A DNA stretch of 64,000 nucleotides from Tillandsia leiboldiana (lineage: Eukaryota; Streptophyta; Magnoliopsida; Poales; Bromeliaceae): NCBI GenBank assembly GCA_029204045.2, contig CM055066.1, forward strand, positions 16,998,484 to 17,062,483, read 5' to 3'. Positions 44,818 to 56,050 of the stretch are shown piece after piece; positions within the stretch are counted from its first letter, which is position 1; each line of letters starts with the position of its first letter. Under the pieces are notes generated by a model that ran no database searches, was not told the DNA's origin, and was given only the letters and a program-made list of their open reading frames with translations. The translations under genes and the position numbers were made by a program.

Positions 44818-44830
44818 GGCTCCGATACCA
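44818..44830 (-). other. copia-A primer binding site
   Basis: TGGTATCGGAGCC on the minus strand, one base from the LTR end. It matches initiator Met-tRNA with one difference from the usual TGGTATCAGAGCC. Confidence 0.85.
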
Positions 44831-45362
44831 CTGTAAGGAAACGGATGCGCGTGCATGCGCATTTAATGCAGCGGAAATAATTTTATGATCATAAATATGA
44901 TCTAATCATATATACCTTAACATCATAACATTTATGATATTAGTGTATATATATATATATAAATATGTTACAAGATCATCTCGTGAGACACACAAAAATT
45001 ATTATTCTAATCTAATTAGAAGAAGTGTTAGAATTTCAACCTTTGTTGATTACCGAAATTGTCTGTCGGTTGATAATGGATCTGAACTTCCGGTCCTTTG
45101 AGCAGCACAACTGTCCGACCTCTATGTGTATCCACACAAGGCTGCTCCGGGATCTGTGCTTCACACAATATTATCTCGAAACTCCTTTCGTGATTTCTTG
45201 TATCAATGTGGAGAATAATTAATTCTTAAATTGTGCTAGCAATTTCAAGAGAATTAACTATGATATAGAAACCAATGATTATAGGAAGACTTCTCTCTGA
45301 TGATTAAAGATAACACTAAATAATTAAGAGAAGTTTCTCTCTTTTTCCTCATACTTTTACTT

Positions 45363-45456
45363 CATATGATTTCTCATATGATTACTCATATGATTACCCA
45401 TATGATTACTCATATGATTTTCATATGGTTACTCATACGATTTTCATATGATTACC
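45363..45456. repeat. 12-bp minisatellite in the copia-A LTR
   Basis: About eight units of catatgatt(a/t)(c/t)(t/c), some 11 bp long. Confidence 0.85.
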
Positions 45457-45737
45457 TATATCTCATTAGAGGAGATTACTCTCTTCCTTTTATAAGTCTA
45501 AGACTCATAAATAGGAGGAGAGTAAACTCCTCTCGTTGTTGTTAAAAAGTAGAGAGAAACCTCCACCATAAATGAGAGGAAATGAACTTCTCTCATTTAT
45601 TGAGTGGAGAGGAGAGAAACGAGGAGAGGAGAAAACGAAAGAGAGAGAGAAATTTGCCGTTAATAAATGAAAACCTTTTCATAACTTAATATCAATTAAT
45701 TGAGAGTTTTCGTTCATTAAGTGAATTGGTTTCCTCG

Positions 45738-45742
45738 TATAC

Positions 45743-45782
<40 letters not shown>

Positions 45783-45825
45783 ATACATATACATATGTAT
45801 ATATATATACATATATATATATATT
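45738..45825. repeat. AT-rich microsatellite
   Basis: Runs of TATATA and ACATAT; likely slippage-prone. Confidence 0.9.
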
Positions 45826-46956
45826 GCTAACTAGCTTAGCAACTAACAAATACTTTGTTATTTAAGCAAAATGGTCTCTATAAATTTTCTAAGGACAAAT
45901 CACACGCAACCTTTATTGTGTGTGACCACATAGGTTCAATTCTACCTGGTTGTGAGATGTGACGCTAAACTCTTTTAGTGTCACCATCGGAACTCCTTTC
46001 GATGGACCAAAATATTTTTGACTCTCCCAATTGATTGTGATTAACTATCTTTAATCACTCATGTGGGTCCCACAATCCACGAGTGACACCTAGCAGTATG
46101 TCGCGGCAATCCAAGTAGAATGAATAATAGACTAAACCTCTAGGTGTAGTTACCGTGTGATTAAATCCTTCTATCACTTGTCCTAATTAAGCCGAGGTTA
46201 TGGATAACTCGTCAAACCCCATTACTCAATTATATATCTTATCTGATCATTACCCGATATATGAAAACTCCTTTTCATAAAATCACACTGCCTTGGCCAA
46301 GGGCTTTTATATCTTAAAGAACAGATAGTATAGGATAGTTACCTCTCTACCGAGGGTGATAGATTCCATCTTGACACACACCTATCTTTATGCATGATCC
46401 ACTGTAGCCAACATATGTTGACTTTAACTCATGATTAGGGTATAAAGTATTTACACAGTCAAACTACAGTAACCTATACGTAAGATAACTGTGGTGCCTC
46501 AGGTCAAAGGATCACTCACACCACTACATGCATGGAATAATTTACTGACGAGTGAGTAGACATCCATGTGATTGTTCATAATTGGTCACGCTCAGTGAAA
46601 ATGTTCTCCAACATTCACCTGTATACTTGCTCTAGTGTCACCACACTAATGACTTAAGACTCATCATCCCATAGGGAAAGCACAGTATACACTGACCTAG
46701 CCGGATTTATCATCGCCCTCATGATAATCCTATGATCAGGAGCATTTAAAATTAATTACAAAAGAATACATGTCTCAAATTTCTAACATCTTAGAAATAT
46801 GATTCTTTTACTATTAATTCTAAGGACGATTCATATATATATGTATTTAACAATAATATAAATGAATAAATTCCAATTTATTAATTTAATGAAAGATACA
46901 AAGATACAAACCCTATAGTTGTGTCACCGATTGGCTTATAGGGCATATAACTAACA

Positions 46957-47936
46957 GTTGACCGGATGGTTACTTATGCATCAGATTGGGGATCGGGGTT
47001 CTTTAGTGGAGGGTTTTGTTCCACTTGAGTATAGTTGTGATCCAGTCCTGCTTTTATGATACTTGTGACATGGTTACTTTCCTCGTGTGGGTAGCTCTCC
47101 TCGAGTTCCCCTCCGGAGCGTGGGGGTCAGACAGTTATGGACCTTTTGCCATCGCATCGGCGCGACTTTACTTGCCCGATGATGAGGGCGGCAGCAGGAG
47201 TTTTGCTATCACATCGGCGCGGCTTTATTTGCCCGATGATGAGGGCGGCAATAGGCAGTACCAGTTTTTACTAGTGGATAGATTGGGTTACCGGGACAGT
47301 TTGGTTACTGATGCATATGGTTATTCCATTTTTTGGATTGCATTTAGAGGCATAGTAGTGGTAGTTTCTTTTCTTCTGCAGTCTCTTTTACTTACCACTC
47401 TTCTTCCCCTTTTTGCCTCTGGTAGACCTAGTGGGTGCGCCGGAGTTTGAGACTTTACCCGCTAGGGGAGGCTACTGGTTTACTAGTAGTTCTCACCCCC
47501 TTTCTTCCTTCCTCTTTTTCTTCTCCTTTGTTTCGCAATGTTTTCTGGGGTGCTGCTGGGCTTTCAGCGGCGGGTCTGAGAGAGAGGATGGCTGAGTAGA
47601 TAGATCTCAGGGCAGGATGAGCGTGTTAGCTGGACGGTTGGTGTACCCATTTTCCTCAGACGGTTGTACTTTACTATTGGGTCTGGCTTTAGACAGCTGT
47701 TTGTATCTTTTTGGTGAGCTGGGAGAGACAGATGTATTATTTTTACAGATGTACTGTATTTTATTTCCAGCTTCAGTCTGAGATGTATTAGTTTTTAGTT
47801 CAGCTCTGTTTTATGCTCTTTATTATTTATCTCTTATATATGAGCAGGTTACTGGCGCTTCGTTACGCGGGAAATACCGTGTGCACGGCGAATCTGTAGA
47901 CGGGCCCGGGTTCTGGTTTACACCCAGGGCGTGACA
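46957..47936 (+). repeat. Element C 5' LTR, truncated on the left
   Basis: The 3' ~1 kb of an LTR related to the D LTRs: ttgaccggatg and tttagtggagggttt match the reverse complement of 53380-53440. It ends GGGCGTGACA and is followed by a PBS. The left part was removed or displaced by the copia-A insertion. Contains the anchor (47082-47124) and a 57-bp tandem repeat (47142-47255). Confidence 0.82.
47142..47255 (+). repeat. 57-bp tandem repeat, two copies, in the C LTR
   Basis: catcggcgcg(a/g)ctttacttgc... at 47155 and 47212, next to the anchor. Differs from the minisatellites at the same place in the X, D and E LTRs. Confidence 0.85.
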
Positions 47937-47943
47937 GATTAGG

Positions 47944-47956
47944 TGGTATCAGAGCT
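47944..47956 (+). other. Element C primer binding site
   Basis: TGGTATCAGAGCT, seven bases after the LTR end (tgacagattagg). Matches initiator Met-tRNA; same spacing class as element D. Confidence 0.88.
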
Positions 47957-49254
47957 TAGGGATAGGTCAGCTGGGACTTAGGAAACCCTAGGCTTTTGGC
48001 GGACCCTAGGATGTTAGGGCGTGAGAGACGCGACATTTTGTGAAAGTCGGTGATTTATTTATTTGACTCTTCCTGTGAGTGAAGAGGGATTGACATATCC
48101 AATTTCTGTGGGACAGTTATGTTGGCTGCAGACAACATAAAGTTACAGAAATAGAGGGATGTCTTTGATTTTCGCTAGATTGGGTCGAGTGTTTGGGGTG
48201 TGCTGATTTGCAGTTTTGTCGTGGCGAGCGGTGTCTCCCCGACGCTGGGCCCTGACCCGTGTGCACCTTGGTGCAGCAGTTTGGTCTGAGCTGGTTGTTT
48301 TGGGCCGGATACCCAGATTGGAGTCTGAGAGCTCCAGACCCGAAGGGTAGGAGTGTTGGAGGCAGATCAGCGGCGGTGTGGGTTGTTGAGCGCAGTGACA
48401 TAGTTGTCGGAGCAGCGCAGTGACACAGTTGTCGGAGCAGCGTAGTGACACAGTTGTCGGAGCAGTGACATAGTTGTCGGAGAAGCGTAGTGACACAGTT
48501 GTCGGAGCAGCGCAGTGGTACAGTTGTCGGAGCAGTGACACAGTTGTGGAGCAGCGTAGTGACACAGTTGTCGGAGCAGCGCAGTGACAAGTTGTCGGAG
48601 CAACGCAGTGGCACAGTTGTCGGAGCAGTGACACAGTTGTCGGAGTAGCGTAGTGACACAGTTGTCGGAGCAGCGTAGTGACACAGTTGTCGGAGCAGCG
48701 CAGTGGCACAGTTGTCGGAGCAGTGAGGTGACACAGTTGTCGGAGTAGCGAGTAGCCCCCTTCCTGCCGATGTTTAGTGCCGGGGCACCGAGGCAGGGTG
48801 GACAGTTGACAGCGGGTAAGCTGTGGGATTGCATCGATCGAGTGAGCCACCTTTGGCGGATGAGTCACCCCGATTTGTGGGTTTGAGTAGGGAACCTTTG
48901 GAGGCAGGGTCGTGTTCAGTGGGGATGGAGAGAGTACTTGAAAGCCTCTTTGTGTCAAGAGTTAACGCAGTTGCTGAACTGCGCACTTCGTGTGTTGAGG
49001 GACGAGGCGCATAGGATATGTGTGTCTGAGATTGGATTGTGCCAGGATGCCTTTTAGCTCGTTGGGTCCCTCCATTACGGATTTAGGACGCCTCATTGGA
49101 GTAGGCACCGGGTATGGAGCGTGGCATTGTAGTTCCTTTGGATTGGGATCTGCCGCCAGAGGCGAGTTCTGATTGAGGCGCTTTGTAGAATACCGGGACA
49201 TTGGATGGCGCGCCGACCTCGCATGATAGCGTGAGGGGGAGAAATTGCCTTGGA
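47957..49254 (+). mobile_element. Internal region of non-coding element C
   Basis: Shows no gag or pol motifs in any frame. It is collinear with the internal region of D read on the minus strand (for example ggcgagcggtgtctccccgacgctggg vs the complement near 59076-59101). Contains the 20/25-bp array at 48391-48750. The repetitive minus-strand frame over 48143-48958 is only that array and is not a gene. A purine tract (gtgagggggagaaa, ~49228-49242) could be a PPT. The end at ~49254 is approximate. Family is non-autonomous. Confidence 0.7.
48391..48750 (+). repeat. 20/25-bp minisatellite in element C, about 15 units
   Basis: Units are gtgacacagttgtcggagca with or without a gcgya prefix (25 or 20 bp). 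Element D has a single unit at the homologous place (58906-58926, minus), so the array expanded in the C lineage. Confidence 0.9.
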
Positions 49255-49339
49255 TGTGTCCCATTATTGTTACAGATGAGTTCGGATTGATTTGGATCTA
49301 CTCGGAAGCCCCAGCTTGATTCGGAATTTTTCCAGGCAT

Positions 49340-49660
49340 TTTACGCGAAAGAGGACTGGTTTAGGAAACACCGACTCCACCGTGGAGTGCAGAAAAATTG
49401 GGAAACACTTGGAACAGGTGTATTTTATGTTTACAGTGGAGTTCGGGAGGTTCCGGACTGACGCGCAGGACCCGAGGGCAAAAAGTGAGTTGGAATTGGA
49501 AGTTTTGGAGCCGGTTTTTGTGTTGAGCACACTGACTCCACGGTTGAGCTTTTTGAGGAGAAAAAGCCTTGAGCATGTGTATTTTCAGATTACAGTGGAG
49601 TTCCGGAGGTTCCGAACTGCGGCGGAAGGCCCGAAGCCAAAAAGTGAGTTATCGTGGCAC
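49340..49660 (+). repeat. Imperfect 161-bp tandem duplication in the E U3
   Basis: acac(c/t)gactccac recurs at 49368 and 49529, and tacagtggagttc with aggttccg(g/a)actg and aaaaagtgagtt follow in both units. Confidence 0.75.
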
Positions 49661-49769
49661 TTTGGGATATTTTATTCTTTAATTAATTAAGTGTAGGCTT
49701 AATTGGGTAGTGCTTTTAATTGTGTGTGTGTACTGTTGAGGTGGAGTTGGCAGAGAGGAGTTGGTGGTG

Positions 49770-49797
49770 AGCTTAATTAAACCCCCTTAATTAAGCT
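49770..49797. promoter_or_regulatory. Perfect 11-bp-arm inverted repeat just upstream of the E TATA box
   Basis: AGCTTAATTAA, loop ACCCCC, TTAATTAAGCT. It ends 11 bp before TATAAAAA. Different sequence and spacing from the dyads in the X and Y LTRs. Confidence 0.75.
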
Positions 49798-49808
49798 GCC
49801 TAGTGCTT

Positions 49809-49816
49809 TATAAAAA
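49809..49816 (+). promoter_or_regulatory. TATA box of block E
   Basis: TATAAAAA in gctttataaaaagctctcc, followed by a pyrimidine stretch and then a purine-rich leader (agaagagagaagag). Confidence 0.6.
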
Positions 49817-50099
49817 GCTCTCCTCTCCACCTCCTTCTCGAGGAAAAAAAAAGAGAAGAGAGAAGAGGGGGTTTAGCTCTTGGCTTGGAGTGAAGCAGAG
49901 GAAGAAGAAGAAGGGTTTGAAGGAAGGGTTTCTTGAGCTTTTTCTTCCCCGAGCGAGGGCGTGGAGCCGAGCAAGGTCGGCGAGCCTCGTCGAGGTTGGT
50001 ATTATTTTTATTATTTTATAATTGCAAGCTTGGGGTTTTTGGGCTTCTCTCATCTTCTCCCATTTTCTTTTCTTTTCTTTTCTTTTGCTGTTGGTGGAC

Positions 50100-50900
50100 G
50101 GGCTGTCCGAGGTGGCGGAGCTGCGCGAGCCGCGCGCGCGAATTTCGCGGCGCATGGCTAGGGGAGCAGCCGTTGCGTGGGCGCCCATGAGTGCCGCGCG
50201 CAGCTGCGCCCTGCTGCCACAATGGTGCAGCAGGGCGCCGGGCTGCCGTGGGGGCGGCATGGTGCCACGCGGCCCCGCAGGCCGCGCGCTTGGCGCGCGG
50301 TACTGTAGGGGTGCCGCGCGGGCATCCTCTGTGCCGCGCGGCCTTGCAGGCCGCGCGCTGTGCGCGCGGCACTGCAAGGTGCCGCGCGGGCGGCCCTTGG
50401 GGCCGCGCGGCCCTGCAGGCCGCGCGCGTGGCGCGCGACACTGCAGGGCACCGCGCGGGCGACCCTTGGGGCCGCGCGGCCCTGCAGGCCGCGTGTGGGG
50501 CGCGCGGCACTGCAGGGCACCGCACGGGCGCCCTTTTGGGCCGCGCGTCCCTGCAGGCCGCGCGCTAGGCGCGTGGCACTGCAGGGGGCCGCGCGGGCCT
50601 GCAGGCCGCGCGCTTGGGCGCGCGGCACTGCAGGGGCCCCGCGCGGGCGGCCATGGGCCGCGCGGGCCTGCAGGCCGCACGCTTGAGCGCGCGGCACTGT
50701 AGGGGCCCCGCGCGGGCGGCCTTCGTGCTGCCCGGCTGGGCCAGCGACGCGTGGCTGGGCCAGCGCCACGTGGCTGGGTTTTTGGAGCCGTGCAGCTGCG
50801 CCGCATTTGCCGCGCAGACTGCGACTCGGCGACGCGCCGAGGCGTTTGCGCGATGGTTTTTCCGCGCAACGCGCGGCGTTTTTCGTCGCCGGATGGGTTT
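50100..50900. repeat. CpG-rich block in E with ~68-bp tandem units
   Basis: From ~50277 to ~50690 about seven units of 40-71 bp each contain ctgcaggccgcgcgc, and most also carry gcgcggcactgcagg; the core unit is near-palindromic around ctgcag. Open frames here on both strands are compositional. Confidence 0.8.
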
Positions 50901-51489
50901 TCTTTCGCCGTTGTGAGCGCGGGTTATGGCCGCGTGTTTCTGATCCCGGTTCCTCTTTTATCTCACAGTTGTGGCTTAGTGTTAGCTTTCTACATGACCG
51001 GTGGTGCGTGTTTTGCCGCGTGTAGCTGTGGGATTGCGCCGGGACCTCCGTTTGGCGCACGGTTTCGCGGATTTATACCAGGTAGGTTGGTTTTCTTCCA
51101 AATCACAGAATGCTCATAATGCTTCCTTATGCAAAGGTATGGTGACCCTTTTTGCCATTTTCTCATTATCTAACGACTGCCGGACAGCCGTGGTATGTTG
51201 TGAGAAATACTTTATTCAGGATCTGACCCTTAACCTATGTTGAGTATGTGTTATGTCAGAGCTGGTAGAGGGTTCAGGATGTTAGAGGGTTTTTCAGACT
51301 TTAGTCGAGGGATGTTGTTCCGACTTGGGCACGGGTGTGAGTATTGTCATTTGAACATTCGTGTTCTCCCGATCTAGTTGATCGTAGACTTTAGCCTGCT
51401 TATACTACTTGTTGAGATATAGGAGACATGTTTGATACCCGGTGGGGTCGCTCCCCTCGGGCCACGCTCCCGAGGCATAGTTGTGCTGA

Positions 51490-51971
51490 TACCACTGGCC
51501 GAGTTACCAGATGGATACATACCACTGGCCGAGTTACCAGGTGGATACATATCCCTGGCCGAGTTACCAGGGGGATACATATCACTGGCCGAGTTACCAG
51601 GGGGATACATACCACTGGCCGAGTTACCAGGTGGATGCATACCACTGGCCGAGTTACCAGGTGGATACATATCCCTGGCCGAGTTACCAGGTGGATACAT
51701 ATCCCTGGCCGAGTTACCAGGGGGATACATATCACAGGCCGAGTTACCAGGGGGATACATACCACTGGCCGAGTTACTAGGTGGATGCATATCACTGGCC
51801 GAGTTACCAGGGGGATACATATCACTGGCCGAGTTACCAGGGGGATACATACCACTGGCCGAGTTACCAGGTGGATGCATATCACTGGCCGAGTTGCCAG
51901 ATGGATACATGTCACTGGCCGAGTTACTAGGGGGATACATACCACTGGCCGAGTTACCAGATGGATGCATA
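51490..51971 (+). repeat. 30-bp minisatellite, 16 units
   Basis: Unit (c)ctggccgagttaccag plus (a/g)(t/g)ggatacatatc. The period is exactly 30 with no indel over 482 bp, and variation is by substitution only. Because 30 is divisible by three, several frames stay open on both strands; these are not genes. Interrupted by element D at 51972. Confidence 0.95.
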
Positions 51972-53115
51972 TGTCACGCCCCGGGGTCGAAACTGCGACC
52001 CGGGCCCGCCAAACAGATCCGCCACCTATGCCAACCTGCATAGGCGAAGCGTCCTACCTGCAAGAAAAGTACTATAACTAAACAGATATCAGAGCTATAA
52101 ACAAAAATCTGCTGTAACTAAAATCAATCACTGTACAACTGGAAATAAAACAACACTGTCTGCCTCCCAAAATAATAATAATACAATATCCTCAAGTACA
52201 AGCTCTAAACCCAACCGGGAGGTAACTCCAATATATACAACAGTGTACAGTCTCTCAATACAAAATATCCTCACTACAATAGTCTCTCAATACAAAATAT
52301 CCTCACTACAATAGTCTCTCAAAAGAGGAAAAAGAAACAACTAATCTACAGATGATCTCCTCTGAAGGGTACCGCTACTCTCCAACGACGGGTAGGGATC
52401 TAGCTCGCGACTCCCTCGCCTCGATCAACAACCGCAGAGTCGGCAACACCCGCAAGACTCTGCAAAACAAAGGAGAGGAGAGAAAAAAGGGGGGAAACCC
52501 CCAAAGGGTGTGAGAACTACACCAAAAAGGGAGTTCTCAGTGGGTACCACCGCCAGACCCGACGGTCTGCCCACCAAGTCCTCAAGAGACAAAAACTAAC
52601 CCAAGTCATAAGACTGAAATGAGTAAGCTGGAGACTCTCAACAGCTACCCTGCCCCTAACTAAAGGCTAAAAGGGGAGAACCAAACAGTGGTATGCAACC
52701 ACTAGCACATGAAGTGCAAAATCGACCCAATCGAGCTGACTGCCACATCTGGTCCAGTCGAACCTGTGCCCACCTACAACCACCTCCCGCTGACAGGCAG
52801 GAATTACGTAGGGTGTCCAAACGGACTAACTCGCTATCGAGTAATGGCTCATGCAGGCTACGGTCAAAATCCACGCTCTCTCTCAGAACGGATAGAATCA
52901 TGATGCTCAACCTCTCACACAGCGGTCAAAGTACACGCAACAACACGGGACCACCGTCAACCAGACGGCTCTCAACAATACTAGCACTGATCTAAACTCA
53001 ACTACCAGTCTGCACTCGGCCCCCAGGCACGAGTGTAACAATAAAAGTATTTGACCGAAATAAACTCAATCGAATGAACCGGTATAAAACCCGGTACTGC
53101 CTGCTCTGTCCAAAT

Positions 53116-53199
53116 GACCGGAACCCAACACGGTCTGACCGGCACCCGACACGGTCTGACCGGAACCCAACACGGTCTGACCGGAACCCAACACGGTCT
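53116..53199 (-). repeat. 21-bp minisatellite, four copies, in the D LTR
   Basis: gaccgg(a/c)acccaacacggtct repeated four times next to the anchor. Also at 60531-60614 and 63825-63903 in the other D LTR copies. Confidence 0.9.
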
Positions 53200-55079
53200 G
53201 AAGCCTACTCCGGAGCGGCACTCGAGGGGAGCTACCCACACGAGTAAAGCATCTCTGTCATCAATATCACCAGTATCTCTAAACAGCAGGACTTGATCAT
53301 CAATCTGATCAAAGTGGGAAAACTCAACCATCAAGGAAAGACCCGACCTCAATCGGATGCAACTGAACGATAAGTGGGAAACTCCCTCCACTAAGTAAAA
53401 CTGATACCCAATCAGGTGCATAGAGAAACATCCGGTCAACCGCCCAATATCCGCGGTTGCCGCAAAGCCCCACAACTAAACCAACCTGTCCCAGAGACGA
53501 AGTCCTGACTACCCTATCCAGACCCCTGCTCGAACCCGAGCAGCACTGACCACTTGACTAGCAAAGGCGGAGAAAGGAAAAGCATGGTTTCTCCTAAGTC
53601 AAGTTCCCATAAGTAGTGCAGCAGTAAAAGATGGCCTAACTACATGACCATACAAGCATGCAAATGTCCTCAAGGAAATAAAGGGGGGTAAAGCATAATA
53701 ACAGTTCCTTTAGGAATAAACAACATGCCGGAATCCCAAAACTAGACCTGTCCACAATTCAGGGTTCATCAATAGAATGATCATAATAACTCCTCAGAGT
53801 ACAAATCCGCACATAGCTAAGAAATCCTGTCCCAAAGCATAATCCAACCACATGAAAGGCTATGTGCTAACATGGCATGTTACATAATCTCAAAGGGTAA
53901 CATTATCCTAGGTAAGCTTACACTAATCATCACATGGATGTCCAAGTCATGCAAGTCCTCAGTATACCTCATAAATACTATTCTTGCAAACATTTATACC
54001 AATATCATTAACAAGCTTACCTACTTACCAACATAAACCATGTATCCTAAACATGCATGCATCAGTCATAGAGGGGTGACATCCCCACAAGTGCACTTAT
54101 ATTTGCCACAGCATATTCATTGCCTTAAACAATTACAGATAATAAGCTTACCCACCTGAAGCGCTTAAACCAAGGCAAACCTGAAGTCGGTGAAGTGGGT
54201 AGACGCCCACGGTCCAAAATCTGCCAACATAACACCCTCGGTACAAGTCGCGCAAGCCTTGGCTCCAAACGACTGAAAACACCCCTGAGTACATCAATAA
54301 GGCTCAACATTACACTTTTATTCCAAAATTAACCAAGTATACACAATCTGAAAATCAGTCCCAAAGTCGTGCTTATTTCACCTGCCGAAAGTGCCCAGAA
54401 AAATCCCATAAAAATACCACAGTGATCCTCGCGTCGATACCTTCGAAACGAGTACCTGCACGTCCAATTCCGAGCCCCGTAGGCCGAGTTACAAATTCCA
54501 CAGTACAGGTGCGCAAAACCACACAGCAACATAACTGTAATTCCATTTACAGATAAGGGGAAGAACATATACCTTCGGGCAAAACTCAGAAAAATCCAAT
54601 AAAAATACTGTGATATTCCTTGCGCCGAGTAGATGAAAAAAGTGTATAAGCACGTCGTCAAACGATGCTCGGTTGCGGTGATAACGCCGAAATACCAAGC
54701 CGCTGTCCAAATCTCCTTCACAGAAATGGGGTCACAGTAAGGTTGAACAAACACCTCGAAAAGCGCGAAATGAGGGAAAGCTGAAAATACCAAGATCGTA
54801 GATCTGTCCGTCGCGAATCCAGCGGCGAAGAAATCACTCGAAAAGGTGGTCGGAGTAGGCCGGGGGAGCTCGCGCACCGAAACGCGACGAAGGGGAACCC
54901 AAAAGGACGAGCGTCGCGCCGCGCCGTAAAAATAGAAACCTCGATAAGAGTGCCACCAAAAAACCCAAAACTTTGCAGAAGGATGCAGCCAAACTCGGGG
55001 ATCATCTTTGCTGAAGGCACCCAGGCGAGAGGAGGCTCGGAAATGGCGGAAAAAGGGGGAAGAAGGAGGCTCGGATCGC

Positions 55080-55088
55080 TTTTATAGG
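55080..55088 (-). promoter_or_regulatory. TATA box of the D 3' LTR
   Basis: CCTATAAAA on the minus strand. Same in the other LTR at 62484-62492. Confidence 0.6.
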
Positions 55089-56015
55089 CTGCAGAAACAA
55101 TTGAAGAAATACCGGATATGTCCCACTTTCCGGGCGCTGGAGGTTTTCGGGCGCGCACTGTAGCAGCCCGAAATCCCCGCGCGCGAACACTGTAGCCGCC
55201 CGAATCCACCCTGGGCCTCGACGTCGCCCGCCGAACAGGCGACAGCAACCCCAGCCGCTCCCCGCGCGACACGTCGCGCCCCCCAGACGCCGACACGTGT
55301 CCTCCCCAAGCGCGGGAATCCGCCCGACCACGCCCACGTGCGCTCTGCGCCCGCCGCCTGCGCCTCTGCGCGCACGCATCCCGAGGCGCCCGCAGGTGCA
55401 CCGTGGACCGAGTGCACGTGGACCGGCCAACCGGTGTGCGCCACGTGTCCCCCCACCGGTCCACCGTACACCCGCCCTTCCCGTGGACCGCGCCCGCTGC
55501 GCCGGCCCAACCGGGAACCGCCACCTGGCCCGCGACCGGTGCACGCCTCCGCGGTGGACCGCGCACCCGCCTGAGCCTGCTCCGCCGCGCTCCGCCGCTG
55601 CCGGCCGCCGCGCGCCGCCGCCGCCGGTGCCGGAACAGTACCCTTGCCTCGAAAAACGTGCCGAATCACCCGGGCTCCGGAATAAGCAAGTGAATAGTCC
55701 ATTTTCATCGTTTTCGCGCGCTGAATCCAAATCCGAAGTCCAATCTGCCAAATTCCAACTCTAAAAATTGCCGAAGGCATCCGGGAAGGTGTTCCTTGAT
55801 CCAAACTTCGCGCTGGGTCCAATTTTAATATCCATGACGCGCGAAACCACTTCTGGAGCTCCGACGGAGTCCACCGATCACCCACGTGATCCATTTAACA
55901 CACTGAGCCCAATAATAATATCCAATTGGGGCACAAATCCCACCAACACGCCACATAGGCCTCCGGGAACTGTAGATGAACCAGTAATCTCGTCGTGGGG
56001 ATCCAGGTCCTCACA

Positions 56016-56050
56016 TCCTCCCCCACTAAGGAAAGTTTCGTCCTCGAAAC
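56016..56050 (-). other. Element D polypurine tract and pre-PPT hairpin
   Basis: The minus strand reads GTTTCGAGGACGAAAC (56035-56050), then ctttccttagtgggggagga up to the LTR start. Same arrangement as Y1 (3512-3546) and Y2 (11328-11363). Confidence 0.85.

Larger units (their letters stand above)
44832..46956 (-). repeat. copia-A 5' LTR (2.1 kb)
   Basis: Minus-strand ends TGTTAGTTATATGCCC and CCTTACA. The AT-rich body includes a 12-bp catatgattact repeat (45363-45456) and an AT/CATA microsatellite (about 45738-45825). It lies next to the PBS and interrupts the LTR of element C at 46957. The 3' LTR of copia-A is not in the window. Confidence 0.88.
49255..51971 (+). repeat. LTR-like block E (left boundary approximate)
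   Basis: Organised like the other LTRs here: U3 with an imperfect 161-bp duplication (about 49340-49660), a perfect inverted repeat (49770-49797), TATAAAAA (49809-49816), a purine-rich leader, a CpG-rich tandem block (50100-50900), the anchor (51436-51480), then a minisatellite. It is cut at 51971 by element D. The start near 49255 (TGTGTCCC) is a guess from the preceding purine tract. It is not the 3' LTR of C, because its anchor region differs too much from 47082-47124. Confidence 0.6.
51972..56015 (-). repeat. Element D 3' LTR (4.0 kb)
   Basis: Minus strand TGTGAGGACCTGG ... CCGGGGCGTGACA. Contains, on the minus strand: U3 with G-boxes (55883, 55442, 55415, 55335, 55294), outer arms TTCGGGCG/CGCCCGAA of the promoter dyad (within 55146-55204) with a rearranged core, a TATA box (55080-55088), the anchor (53203-53244) and a 21-bp minisatellite (53116-53199). 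The rest (53500-54300) shows no coding sequence. Confidence 0.9.

Noticed and set aside
48117..48958. 271-codon minus-strand ORF with repeated LRQLCH units
   Set aside because: It is the reverse strand of a 20/25-bp minisatellite in a non-coding element, with no start context or family.
51374..52081. ~200-codon repetitive ORFs on both strands
   Set aside because: A 30-bp repeat keeps several frames open by its period. It is a minisatellite in an LTR.
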